NCBI RefSeq assembly: GCF_021352225.1
Contig: NZ_JAAUVI010000011.1
Location: 1-64,000 of the forward strand
Reading direction: 5' to 3'
Source: Methylobacterium sp. C25
Lineage (GTDB): Bacteria; Pseudomonadota; Alphaproteobacteria; Rhizobiales; Beijerinckiaceae
Length of the DNA stretch: 64,000 nucleotides
Below are positions 9,724-16,833 of the stretch, one piece after another; the stretch's first letter is position 1, and the number at the start of each line of letters is the position of its first letter. Made by a program: the position numbers and the translations under genes. The notes below the pieces were generated by a model. That model had not been told where the DNA came from, did not search any database, and worked only from the letters and a program-made list of their open reading frames with translations.

Positions 9724-10796
9724 TGGTCGGAGCACTGTCCGACGAAATGGAAGCCGGTTCGTCGTGCGACGGTGCGACCAGCAAAGATTCGGTCGGCTGG
9801 GGCATCGTCGGCTATGGCTGGGTCGCCCGCGACTACATGGCACCCGGAATCCGCTCCGCCGGTCACCGGCTCGTCGCGGTTGCCGATCCCGGCGCGGCCT
9901 CGCGCGCAGCGGCGCAGGCCGAGGGTGCACGGGCTCATGCCGACATTGCCGGGCTGATCGCGGAGCCGGAGGTCGAGGCGGTCTACGTCGCCACGCCGAA
10001 CCATCTCCATCGAGCTGCCGTCGAGGCGCTCGCCGCCAGCGGCAAGGCGATCCTGTGCGAGAAGCCGATGGCGGCCTCGCTCGGCGACGCGGAGGCCATG
10101 GCGGCAGCCGTCTCCCGCTCAGGTGCCTTCTACGGCACCGCCTTCGACCAGCGTCATCATCCCGCGCACCGCGCCATGCGCGATGGCATACGCGAGGGCC
10201 GGCTCGGCACTGTGACGGCTGTCCGCATCGTCTATGCCTGCTGGCTCGATCGAGCTTGGGCCTCGTTCCAGGGCCAGGACAACTGGCGCATAGACCCGAA
10301 ACAGGCAGGCGGTGGCGCGCTGATCGACCTCGCCCCACACGGGCTCGACCTCTGTGACTTCCTGCTCGACGAGTCGATCGAGGACATCGCCTCCCTAACC
10401 CAGGCCCGCGCCCAGGATTACGCCGTCGATGACGGCGCCCTGCTGATCGGCCGCACGGCATCCGGCGTGCTCGCCAATCTCCATGTCGCCTACAATTGCC
10501 CGGACGTTCTGCCGCGCCGCCGCCTCGAGGTGGTTGGCACGAAGGGAATGCTGACGGCCATCGACACGATGGGCCAGACGCCGGGTGGCCGGCTGACGTT
10601 CACCGACGGTACAAGCGGCGAGTCCGAAACCATCGCCTTCGATGCGGAGGCCTCGCCCTTTCTGGAGCAGGTGCGCGCGTTCGGTTCGGCCCTGCGCCGG
10701 CCCGAGGAGCGTGCGGCCTATTCCGCCGAGCGAGATCTGCACACGATGCGATTGCTGGCGCGTGCCTATGGTGAGGCCCTGGCGCCGGCGGCGTGA
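9723..10796 (+). CDS. Gfo/Idh/MocA-family NAD(P)-dependent dehydrogenase
   Basis: These enzymes oxidise or reduce sugars and cyclitols; inositol 2-dehydrogenase is a member. After about 18 leader residues the Rossmann fold starts (WGIVGYGWVARDYMAP, GxGxxA type). VYVATPNHLH and AILCEKPMA follow; the lysine of EKP is the conserved catalytic/cofactor residue. The second domain contains GGALIDLAPHGLDLCDFLL, with the family's D/H pair. 357 residues. ATG 9723 overlaps the methyltransferase stop by 1 base. Next to Ino1 it could oxidise inositol or an inositol glycoside to a keto intermediate; the substrate is inferred only from context. A 176-bp gap with a palindromic repeat follows. Confidence 0.88.
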   Translation: MVGALSDEMEAGSSCDGATSKDSVGWGIVGYGWVARDYMAPGIRSAGHRLVAVADPGAASRAAAQAEGARAHADIAGLIAEPEVEAVYVATPNHLHRAAVEALAASGKAILCEKPMAASLGDAEAMAAAVSRSGAFYGTAFDQRHHPAHRAMRDGIREGRLGTVTAVRIVYACWLDRAWASFQGQDNWRIDPKQAGGGALIDLAPHGLDLCDFLLDESIEDIASLTQARAQDYAVDDGALLIGRTASGVLANLHVAYNCPDVLPRRRLEVVGTKGMLTAIDTMGQTPGGRLTFTDGTSGESETIAFDAEASPFLEQVRAFGSALRRPEERAAYSAERDLHTMRLLARAYGEALAPAA

Positions 10797-10831
10797 GACG
10801 ACGAGGACAAGCGGGTCGATCCCACCAGAGA

Positions 10832-10941
10832 ACCTCATCCTGAGGTGCTGCGGAGCCTCGAAGGCGGGCTCCAGGGATCGCGCGCCAAGCCGGAGCCCTC
10901 CTTCGAGGCCTCCGCTGCGCTCCGGCACCTCACCACGAGGT
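10832..10941. repeat. Palindromic REP-like intergenic element
   Basis: This is a 110-bp imperfect inverted repeat. The outer arms are ACCTCATCCTGAGGTGC (10832-10848) and GCACCTCACCACGAGGT (10925-10941). The inner arms are AGCCTCGAAGGCGGGCTCC (10854-10872) and GGAGCCCTCCTTCGAGGCCT (10892-10911). Each outer arm is also a small hairpin (ACCTCA/TGAGGT; CACCTC/GAGGTG). From memory, elements with CCTCATCCTGAGG plus CCTTCGAGG are widespread between genes in Methylobacterium and relatives. It splits the cluster between the dehydrogenase and the YcaO gene. No second copy was noticed in this window. Confidence 0.85.
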
Positions 10942-10972
10942 GATCGGGTGGGACCAAGCGGGTGAGTGAGCT

Positions 10973-12586
10973 GTGACGACCACGACAGAGATCGACCAGG
11001 ACGACCGCGCCCGCCACGCCAGCCTCAAGGCGCCGCGCCGCTACCGCTACGGTGCGCCTCGTCGCATCGAGGGCCTGCCCGAGCGGCTTCCCGATGCGGT
11101 GAAGGCCTATCTCGACATCCTGCCCGAGGGCCGTGTCGTCGGCTTCAACCTGGCTCCGCTCGACCGCACCGGCATTCCGGTCTGGTTCGTGGCGCTATTT
11201 CTCGACGATCCGTTCTTCGTGGGCGCCATGCCGTCGGGCATCGGCTACGGCGCCACCGACGACGAAGCGCTGATCGGCGCAGTGGCCGAAATCGCCGAGA
11301 ACCTGATGCCCTCGCTCGCGGTGATGCCTCGCGAGAAGCAGGCCGCCGTTTCCTATGACGATCTCGTCCGCGTCTTCGGCGGCGGCAGTGTCGCCGATCC
11401 GCTGACACTCTGCCTTCCCGCCGGCTCGCCCGTTGGCCGCACGACCAAGCTGGACTGGACGCCGCTCGTCCGCGCCCGCACCGGCGAGAGCGTCTGGATG
11501 CCACTCGACATCGCCGCGACCGACTATTTCGAGCTGCGGCCGGGCTACACGCCCTTCACCAACCTGATCACCAACGGCCTCGGCGCGGGCCCCGACACGA
11601 ATTTCGCCCTGGGCCACGGCCTGCTCGAACTGCTCCAGCGCGACGGCAACGGCTTGCTGTTCCGTGCGCTCGACCAGGGCGTGATGCTCGACCTCGACGG
11701 TATCGGGCCGGAGACGCGCGCCATGCTCGACCGCCTGGAGAGCCTCGGCATCCGCGCCCTGCCGAAATTCGCCACCGACCAATTCGGCCTGACCAACATC
11801 TATGTCGTCGGATACGACGAGAACGGAGCCGATGCGCCGGCTCCGGTCGCGCTCTCCGCTTGCGGCGAGGCCTGCGATCCGGATCGCGAGCGCGCTTTGC
11901 GCAAGGCGCTCCTCGAATTCCAGGCCGCCCGCGTCAGAAAGACCTTCGGCCACGGCCCGCTCGCGCTCGCCGACACCGTGGCGCCGGCCGGCTATGTCGA
12001 AGCCTTCATCCAGAAGGCCCTGCCGAGCCTCGATCTCGAAGAGAGCCGCGCGCTCCAGGCCATGCTCGGCTGGATCGAGCTGTCCGGCGAGGAGCTGAAG
12101 CAGGTCTTTTCGGAGACCGTCTATTCCGAGCGCTCGACCAAGCGCTTTTCGGAGCTGCCGACGACGCCGGCCGCCGATGGCCATGCCCGCGGACAAATCG
12201 CCCGCGAGCGGCTGGACGAAGCCGGCTTCGACATCCTCTACGTCGACTGTGCGCCGCCCGACAGCGGGATCGGCATCGTCAAGGCTATCGTGCCGGGGCT
12301 CGAAGTCGAGACCATGAGCTATTACCGCATCGGCGAGCGCAACACGAAGAAGCTCATCGAGCGCGACCACCCACTGATCAAGTTCGGCACCGAGACCGAC
12401 ACGCTGCTGCCGGTGCGCCTGACGCCGGAGGCGATCGAGCGCTTCGGTGGCCAGCCGCTCTTCGACACGGCCTTGGCCGAAGAGATCGTCGGCTCGCATT
12501 ATCCGCTCTATCGTGAGCCCGAATCCCACCACGCCCCCTTCCGCTTCGAGCGGCAGGGGCGACGGGCCGAGAGGAGGCGTGCGTGA
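10973..12586 (+). CDS. YcaO-domain ATP-dependent amide-activating enzyme
   Basis: YcaO proteins phosphorylate an amide oxygen with ATP to allow azoline, thioamide or amidine formation; several members have other or unknown substrates. The ATP-site blocks are visible: AEIAE (E106, E109), NGLGAGPDTNFALGHGLLEL with E219, and KALLEFQAAR (E315, Q317, R320). The C-terminal block IVKAIVPGLE is also present. 537 residues, GTG start at 10973, 4-base overlap with the next gene. The C-terminus ends QGRRAERRRA and lacks the PxPxP tail of many azoline-forming YcaOs. No E1-like/ThiF partner, TfuA or Cys/Ser-rich precursor peptide is encoded nearby, so a small-molecule substrate seems likelier than a peptide. 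Confidence 0.9.
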   Translation: MTTTTEIDQDDRARHASLKAPRRYRYGAPRRIEGLPERLPDAVKAYLDILPEGRVVGFNLAPLDRTGIPVWFVALFLDDPFFVGAMPSGIGYGATDDEALIGAVAEIAENLMPSLAVMPREKQAAVSYDDLVRVFGGGSVADPLTLCLPAGSPVGRTTKLDWTPLVRARTGESVWMPLDIAATDYFELRPGYTPFTNLITNGLGAGPDTNFALGHGLLELLQRDGNGLLFRALDQGVMLDLDGIGPETRAMLDRLESLGIRALPKFATDQFGLTNIYVVGYDENGADAPAPVALSACGEACDPDRERALRKALLEFQAARVRKTFGHGPLALADTVAPAGYVEAFIQKALPSLDLEESRALQAMLGWIELSGEELKQVFSETVYSERSTKRFSELPTTPAADGHARGQIARERLDEAGFDILYVDCAPPDSGIGIVKAIVPGLEVETMSYYRIGERNTKKLIERDHPLIKFGTETDTLLPVRLTPEAIERFGGQPLFDTALAEEIVGSHYPLYREPESHHAPFRFERQGRRAERRRA

Positions 12587-13488
12587 CGCTCCGCTTCGCC
12601 TACAACACCAACGGAACGGCCAACCACCGGCTCGAAGACGCGATCCGGCTGATCAAGGATGCCGGCTATGACGGCGTCGCGCTGACCCTCGACATCCACC
12701 ATCTCGACCCCTTCGCCGAGAACTGGCTAGTGGAGGCCGACCATGTCTCGACACTGCTCCAGCGGCTCGAACTCGGCTCGGTGATCGAGACCGGCGCCCG
12801 CTTCCTGCTCGACCCGACGGCTAAGCACGAGCCGACGCTGGTCACTGCCGATGCCTCGGGACGCGCCCGGCGCGTCGGTTTCCTCAAGCGCGCCATCGAC
12901 ATCGCGCATGTGCTGAGTTCGGAGGCCGTCTCGTTCTGGGCCGGCGTGCCGAAGGAAGGCGTCGACCGTGAGGCGGCCCGTGGCTGGCTGATCGAGGGGC
13001 TCACCGAGGTCGCGGCCTATGCCGAGGAGAAGGGCGTCGTCGCCGCGCTTGAACCCGAGCCCGGCATGCTGGTCGAGACGCTCGACGACTATGCCGCGCT
13101 CGAGCTTCCGAACCTTCGACTGGCGCTCGATACCGGCCACTGCCTCGTGACCGAAGAGCGCGACCCGGCCGCCGCTGTGAAGGAATTCGCCGACCGCCTC
13201 GGCACGGTGGCGATCGAGGACATGAGGCGGCGCGAGCATATCCACCTGCCCTTCGGCGAGGGCGACATGGACGTGCCCTCGGTGCTCGACGCGCTGGAGG
13301 AGATCGACTTCCAGAAGCTCGTCTGCGTCGAGCTGTCTCGCGAGAGCCACCGCGCCGACGTCATGGTGCCGCGCTCGCTCGACTACCTGCGCACCTGCCG
13401 CCGGCCGGGACCGGGCCTGCCCGCGCCCGACGAGCGGCTTCACGAGACACCCGCGCCGCACGTGTCGATCGGGGTTGCGACCACATGA
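12583..13488 (+). CDS. Sugar-phosphate isomerase/epimerase-like TIM barrel (AP-endonuclease 2 family)
   Basis: This family includes IolE/IolI-type inosose enzymes, xylose isomerase-like proteins and UgpQ-unrelated epimerases. Visible barrel features are RLEDAIRLIKDAGYDGVAL at the start, ALEPEPGMLVE (metal-binding Glu), LALDTGHCLV (Asp/His), and EHIHLPFGEGDMDVP with VCVELSRESH near the end. These match the Glu-Asp-His-Glu metal site order. GTG start at 12583 overlaps the YcaO stop by 4 bases, and its own stop overlaps the glycosyltransferase ATG by 4. 301 residues. A keto-inositol isomerase/dehydratase or a sugar epimerase role fits the neighbours; the substrate is unknown. Confidence 0.83.
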   Translation: MTLRFAYNTNGTANHRLEDAIRLIKDAGYDGVALTLDIHHLDPFAENWLVEADHVSTLLQRLELGSVIETGARFLLDPTAKHEPTLVTADASGRARRVGFLKRAIDIAHVLSSEAVSFWAGVPKEGVDREAARGWLIEGLTEVAAYAEEKGVVAALEPEPGMLVETLDDYAALELPNLRLALDTGHCLVTEERDPAAAVKEFADRLGTVAIEDMRRREHIHLPFGEGDMDVPSVLDALEEIDFQKLVCVELSRESHRADVMVPRSLDYLRTCRRPGPGLPAPDERLHETPAPHVSIGVATT

Positions 13489-14711
13489 GGATCTGTTTCG
13501 TCAGCCGCCGCTACTTCCCGGCGATCTCCGGCATGAGCGTGTACGCGCAGAACCTGTTGCGCGAGCTGACGCAAGCCGGCCACGACGTCACGATGATCTC
13601 GCAATATCGCGGCGACGAATTCGGCACCCGCGTCTATGGCGGTGGCCCGCCGCCGCCGGTGCCGGGCGTCCATGTCATCGGCCTCGAGCAGCTTGGCGAG
13701 CAGTCGGGCGGCGATTTCGAGCGCGACATCGAGACGATGGTCGAGACCATCTGCGCCGAGCACGCCAAGAAGCCTTTCGACATCCTGCATGCGCAATACG
13801 GCTATCCGACCGGCTGGGCCGTGCTGCTGGCCTCGCGAAAACTCGGCGTGCCGAACGTGGTCTCGATCCAGGGCGGAGACGGCCACTGGGTCGGCTCGTG
13901 CTGCGAGACGCATCGGCTGGCCATGTGCGAGGTGCTGGCCCATGCCAACGCCCTGCTGATCGGCGGCCAGTCTTTTGTGAAGGAGGTCTGCGACCGGCTC
14001 GGCTCCGATCCGGCGCGCTTCACCATCGTCCCCGGCGCCGTCGACACGGCGCGCTTCACGCCCGGCAAGCCCGTGGAGGGCGAGGATCCGGTGCGCCTGT
14101 TCTACCACGGCCGCGTGGATCGCCGGAAAGGCGTGCTCGACTTCCTGGACGCGCTGGAGCGCGTTTGGGAGGCTGGCCTGCCCTTCGAGGCGACGATCTC
14201 CGGGATCGGCCCGGACGTGGAGGCCGCCCGCGAGAAGGCGGATGCGATCGGCTTCACCTCGGCCCACGTCATGTTCACCGGCTACGCCGAGTACGACACG
14301 GTGCCGGACCTCTACCGGCAGGCCGACGTCTTCGTGTCGCCGACCTATGCCGAAGGCTTCTCCAACACGATCCTCGAGGCGATGGCGGCGGGGCTCGCCG
14401 TGGTCTCGACCCATTCGGTCGGTGTCTCGGATTGCCTGCGCGATGGCGAGAACGGCTTGCTCGTCCAACCCGGCGACGTGCGGGCGCTGGCCAAGGCGCT
14501 CGGCCGCGTGATCGAGGATGCGGATCTGCGCACGCAGCTAGCCCAGGCCGGCCTCGAGGAATGCCGCCGGGTCTATTCCTGGACGGCCGTCGGCCGGCAG
14601 ATCATGGACGTCTATGCCAAGGTCGCCGGCGAGCGGCCGGATACGGATTTCGTCGAGGCCCTGCCCTACGATCCGGAATGCCGTTTCCGCGCCGAGCCGC
14701 ACCTGCTCTGA
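13485..14711 (+). CDS. GT4-family retaining glycosyltransferase
   Basis: This is a GT-B fold transferase using a nucleotide sugar; family members include MshA, which joins GlcNAc to inositol phosphate. The N-terminal domain opens MRICFVSRRYFPAISGMSVY with the usual glycine-rich acceptor loop. The donor domain has VPGAVDTARFTPG, the FYHGRVDRRKGV linker and the EX7E motif in YAEGFSNTILEAMAAG. 408 residues, 4-base overlap with the barrel gene and 1-base overlap with the deacetylase. Coupling to ino1 and a PIG-L deacetylase suggests a glycosyl-inositol product, but donor and acceptor are not readable from the sequence. Confidence 0.9.
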   Translation: MRICFVSRRYFPAISGMSVYAQNLLRELTQAGHDVTMISQYRGDEFGTRVYGGGPPPPVPGVHVIGLEQLGEQSGGDFERDIETMVETICAEHAKKPFDILHAQYGYPTGWAVLLASRKLGVPNVVSIQGGDGHWVGSCCETHRLAMCEVLAHANALLIGGQSFVKEVCDRLGSDPARFTIVPGAVDTARFTPGKPVEGEDPVRLFYHGRVDRRKGVLDFLDALERVWEAGLPFEATISGIGPDVEAAREKADAIGFTSAHVMFTGYAEYDTVPDLYRQADVFVSPTYAEGFSNTILEAMAAGLAVVSTHSVGVSDCLRDGENGLLVQPGDVRALAKALGRVIEDADLRTQLAQAGLEECRRVYSWTAVGRQIMDVYAKVAGERPDTDFVEALPYDPECRFRAEPHLL

Positions 14712-15463
14712 TGCCGGTTGCCCTCGCCCTCTCGCCCCATCTCGACGACGCCGCCTTCTCGGCGGGCGGCTCCCTCGCCCATCTCGCGGCGAATGGCTGG
14801 GCCGTGACGATGGCGACGGTGTTCACGGCCTCCGTCGCCGAGCCGAAGGGGTTCGCGCTCGCCTGCCAGCTCGACAAGGGCCTGCCGGCCGAGGTCGATT
14901 ACATGGCCCTGCGTCGCGCCGAGGACGTGGCCGCAGCCGACCATCTCGGCATCGAAGGTCCGGTTCACCTGCCCTTTCGAGAGGCGCCGCATCGCGGCTA
15001 CGGCTCGCCGCCCGAACTCTTCGCCGCGCTTCGCCCCGATGACCGGATCGAGCTGAACCTCGCCGATGCCTTCGAGATGCTCCTCAGAGAGCTTCGCCCC
15101 GACCTGATCCTCGCGCCGCAGGCGGTGGGTGGCCATGTCGACCATGTGCACGTCGTGCGCGCGATCCGTGCGGCGCGGCCCGCCGCGCCGGTGCTGTGGT
15201 GGCGCGACTACCCGTACACGATCCGCCACGCCGAGCCGCAGGAGCCGCTGGCGCATACCTTCGCGCACCTCCCGAGCCGCGAGATCCGCTTCGACGCAGC
15301 CTGCGAGAGCCGCAAGGCAGCCGCCTGCGCCGCCTATTCGACGCAGATCGGATTTCAGTTCGGTGGCTCCGCTGCGCTCGCGGAGCGGCTTCGCGAGGAA
15401 GGCGCTGTCGAGCGCTTCCGCGTCGAAGGGCAGCTCAAGGTGCCCCTGCCGCACGATGCGTGA
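14711..15463 (+). CDS. PIG-L family zinc-dependent de-N-acetylase
   Basis: The family removes acetyl groups from GlcNAc-inositol (MshB, PIG-L), GlcNAc-malate (BshB) and similar glycosides. The metal motif reads SPHLDDAAFSAGG: H10 and D13 are expected zinc ligands and D12 the general base; the usual AHPDDE glutamate is alanine here. The second motif GGHVDHVHVVRA provides H142, D144 and H145. 250 residues; ATG 14711 overlaps the glycosyltransferase stop by 1 base. It is the last gene of the cluster. If it works like MshB it would expose an amine on an N-acetylated sugar for later ligation or modification. Confidence 0.88.
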   Translation: MPVALALSPHLDDAAFSAGGSLAHLAANGWAVTMATVFTASVAEPKGFALACQLDKGLPAEVDYMALRRAEDVAAADHLGIEGPVHLPFREAPHRGYGSPPELFAALRPDDRIELNLADAFEMLLRELRPDLILAPQAVGGHVDHVHVVRAIRAARPAAPVLWWRDYPYTIRHAEPQEPLAHTFAHLPSREIRFDAACESRKAAACAAYSTQIGFQFGGSAALAERLREEGAVERFRVEGQLKVPLPHDA

Positions 15464-15759
15464 CGCCAGCCCGCGCTGATTGCAGAGACGCGCGAAAAGC
15501 CCGACCGATGGCTGCATCTCGCCGAGCGTTCCCGGGCGCATCCATGCCGGCCTACCGGGGTCACGGATGATCTTGCGCGGTGAGCGCGGCTGAGACCGAT
15601 CGGGAGACCCGTCGTCATACACACGCGCTCCCCTCCGCGACCCGGCCGTCCCTGGCCTTTGCCGGACGATCAGCCTACATGCCCTGAGCGGGCCACAGCT
15701 CGGGACGACCCGCGTTCCAACATAAGGGCGAGCGACCAGCGAGGCGGACGCCTTTCCAG

Positions 15760-16806
15760 ATGAACTTCGTCGAAAAGCGAAAGGATCTCGCCGGAGCCGA
15801 AGCCGTGGATGCGTCGCATGCCGATGCCGCCGGCTCGGGCGAGGCGAAGAAGAGCGCGTTCAAGCGGCACTATGCCTGGATCGGCACGTGCGCGAGCCTG
15901 CTGCTGCTCGCCGTCTCCGCCGTGGTGCTCTGGAAGCTGTCCGAGGAGATCACCTGGGCCAAGCTCAGCGCAGCCCTTACCGGCGTGGGCGGTGCGCAGC
16001 TCGGTGTGGCGTTCGGCTTCGTCGCGATCAGCTACTTCTTCCTCACCTTCTATGACGCGCTGGCGCTCAAGCAGCTCCGGCTGAAGGTGCCCTACAGGAT
16101 TACCGCGCTCGCCTCCTTCACGAGTTACGCGGTGAGCTTCACCCTGGGCTTCCCGCTCTTCACGGCAGGTACGATCCGCTACTGGGTCTATTCGAGCCGC
16201 GGCCTCTCGGCGGCGAAGATCGCGGCACTCACCGTGATCGCCGGCTTCACCTTCTGGCTCGGCATGGGCGTCGTGCTCGGCCTCAGCCTCGTTGTCGAGG
16301 CGGGCCAACTCGCCGGGCTCGCCTTCACCAGCATCCGCGTGAACCAGGGCGTCGGCGTCGCGGCCCTGTTCTCGGTGGTCGGATATCTGATCTGGGTCTC
16401 GATCAAGCGGCGCTACATCACCGTGAAGCATTGGCGGCTCGAGCTCCCCGGTGCCACGGTGTCGTTCACCCAGATGCTGGTGGGCATCGGCGACGTCTGC
16501 GCTGCGGCTGCCGTTCTCTACGTGCTGATGCCGCCCGAGCTGACGCTCGGCTTTTCGACCTTCGTGGCGATCTACGTCCTCGCCGCCATGCTCGGCATCG
16601 CTTCCAACGTGCCGGGGGGCGCGGGTGTCTTCGAGGCGACGATCATGCTCGCCATGTCGAGCCTGCCGCGGGGAGAGGTGCTGGGCTCGCTGCTGCTCTT
16701 CCGGGTCTGCTACTACCTCGTGCCGTTCCTGGTGGCGCTCGCCATGCTCGGCATCTACGAGGCGGGAAAGCGCCTGCGCCGTCGCCGCGCCGCCAACGAT
16801 CCGTGA
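15760..16806 (+). CDS. UPF0104/MprF N-terminal-type integral membrane protein
   Basis: This family corresponds to the membrane half of lysylphosphatidylglycerol synthase MprF, thought to act in flipping or handling of modified lipids. About eight hydrophobic segments are present from residue 45 onward. The family signatures are FTSYAVSFTLGFPLFTAGTIRYW and NVPGGAGVFEATIML in the second half. There is no C-terminal aminoacyl-transferase domain; the protein ends KRLRRRRAANDP. 348 residues. It lies 296 bp after the PIG-L gene, so it is probably a separate unit, though a transport role for the upstream product cannot be excluded. The gap itself shows nothing recognisable. Confidence 0.8.
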   Translation: MNFVEKRKDLAGAEAVDASHADAAGSGEAKKSAFKRHYAWIGTCASLLLLAVSAVVLWKLSEEITWAKLSAALTGVGGAQLGVAFGFVAISYFFLTFYDALALKQLRLKVPYRITALASFTSYAVSFTLGFPLFTAGTIRYWVYSSRGLSAAKIAALTVIAGFTFWLGMGVVLGLSLVVEAGQLAGLAFTSIRVNQGVGVAALFSVVGYLIWVSIKRRYITVKHWRLELPGATVSFTQMLVGIGDVCAAAAVLYVLMPPELTLGFSTFVAIYVLAAMLGIASNVPGGAGVFEATIMLAMSSLPRGEVLGSLLLFRVCYYLVPFLVALAMLGIYEAGKRLRRRRAANDP

Positions 16807-16833
16807 TGCTCCCCGAGCGCGCCTGAGCTGACG

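Noticed and set aside
10797..10972. Possible precursor peptide for the YcaO enzyme
   Set aside because: All short frames here are made of the palindromic repeat and carry no Cys/Ser/Thr-rich core, no ribosome site and no leader-like pattern.
13475..14710. Upstream extension of the PIG-L frame
   Set aside because: It overlaps the glycosyltransferase in another frame and has no homology; the deacetylase begins at ATG 14711.
6397..15463. Complete mycothiol pathway
   Set aside because: MshC and MshD homologues are absent and extra genes (YcaO, methyltransferase, Gfo/Idh) are present, so only the logic is similar.
15464..15759. Possible small peptide gene after the PIG-L gene
   Set aside because: Short frames such as the 20-codon one at 15508 have no ribosome site or recognisable signal.
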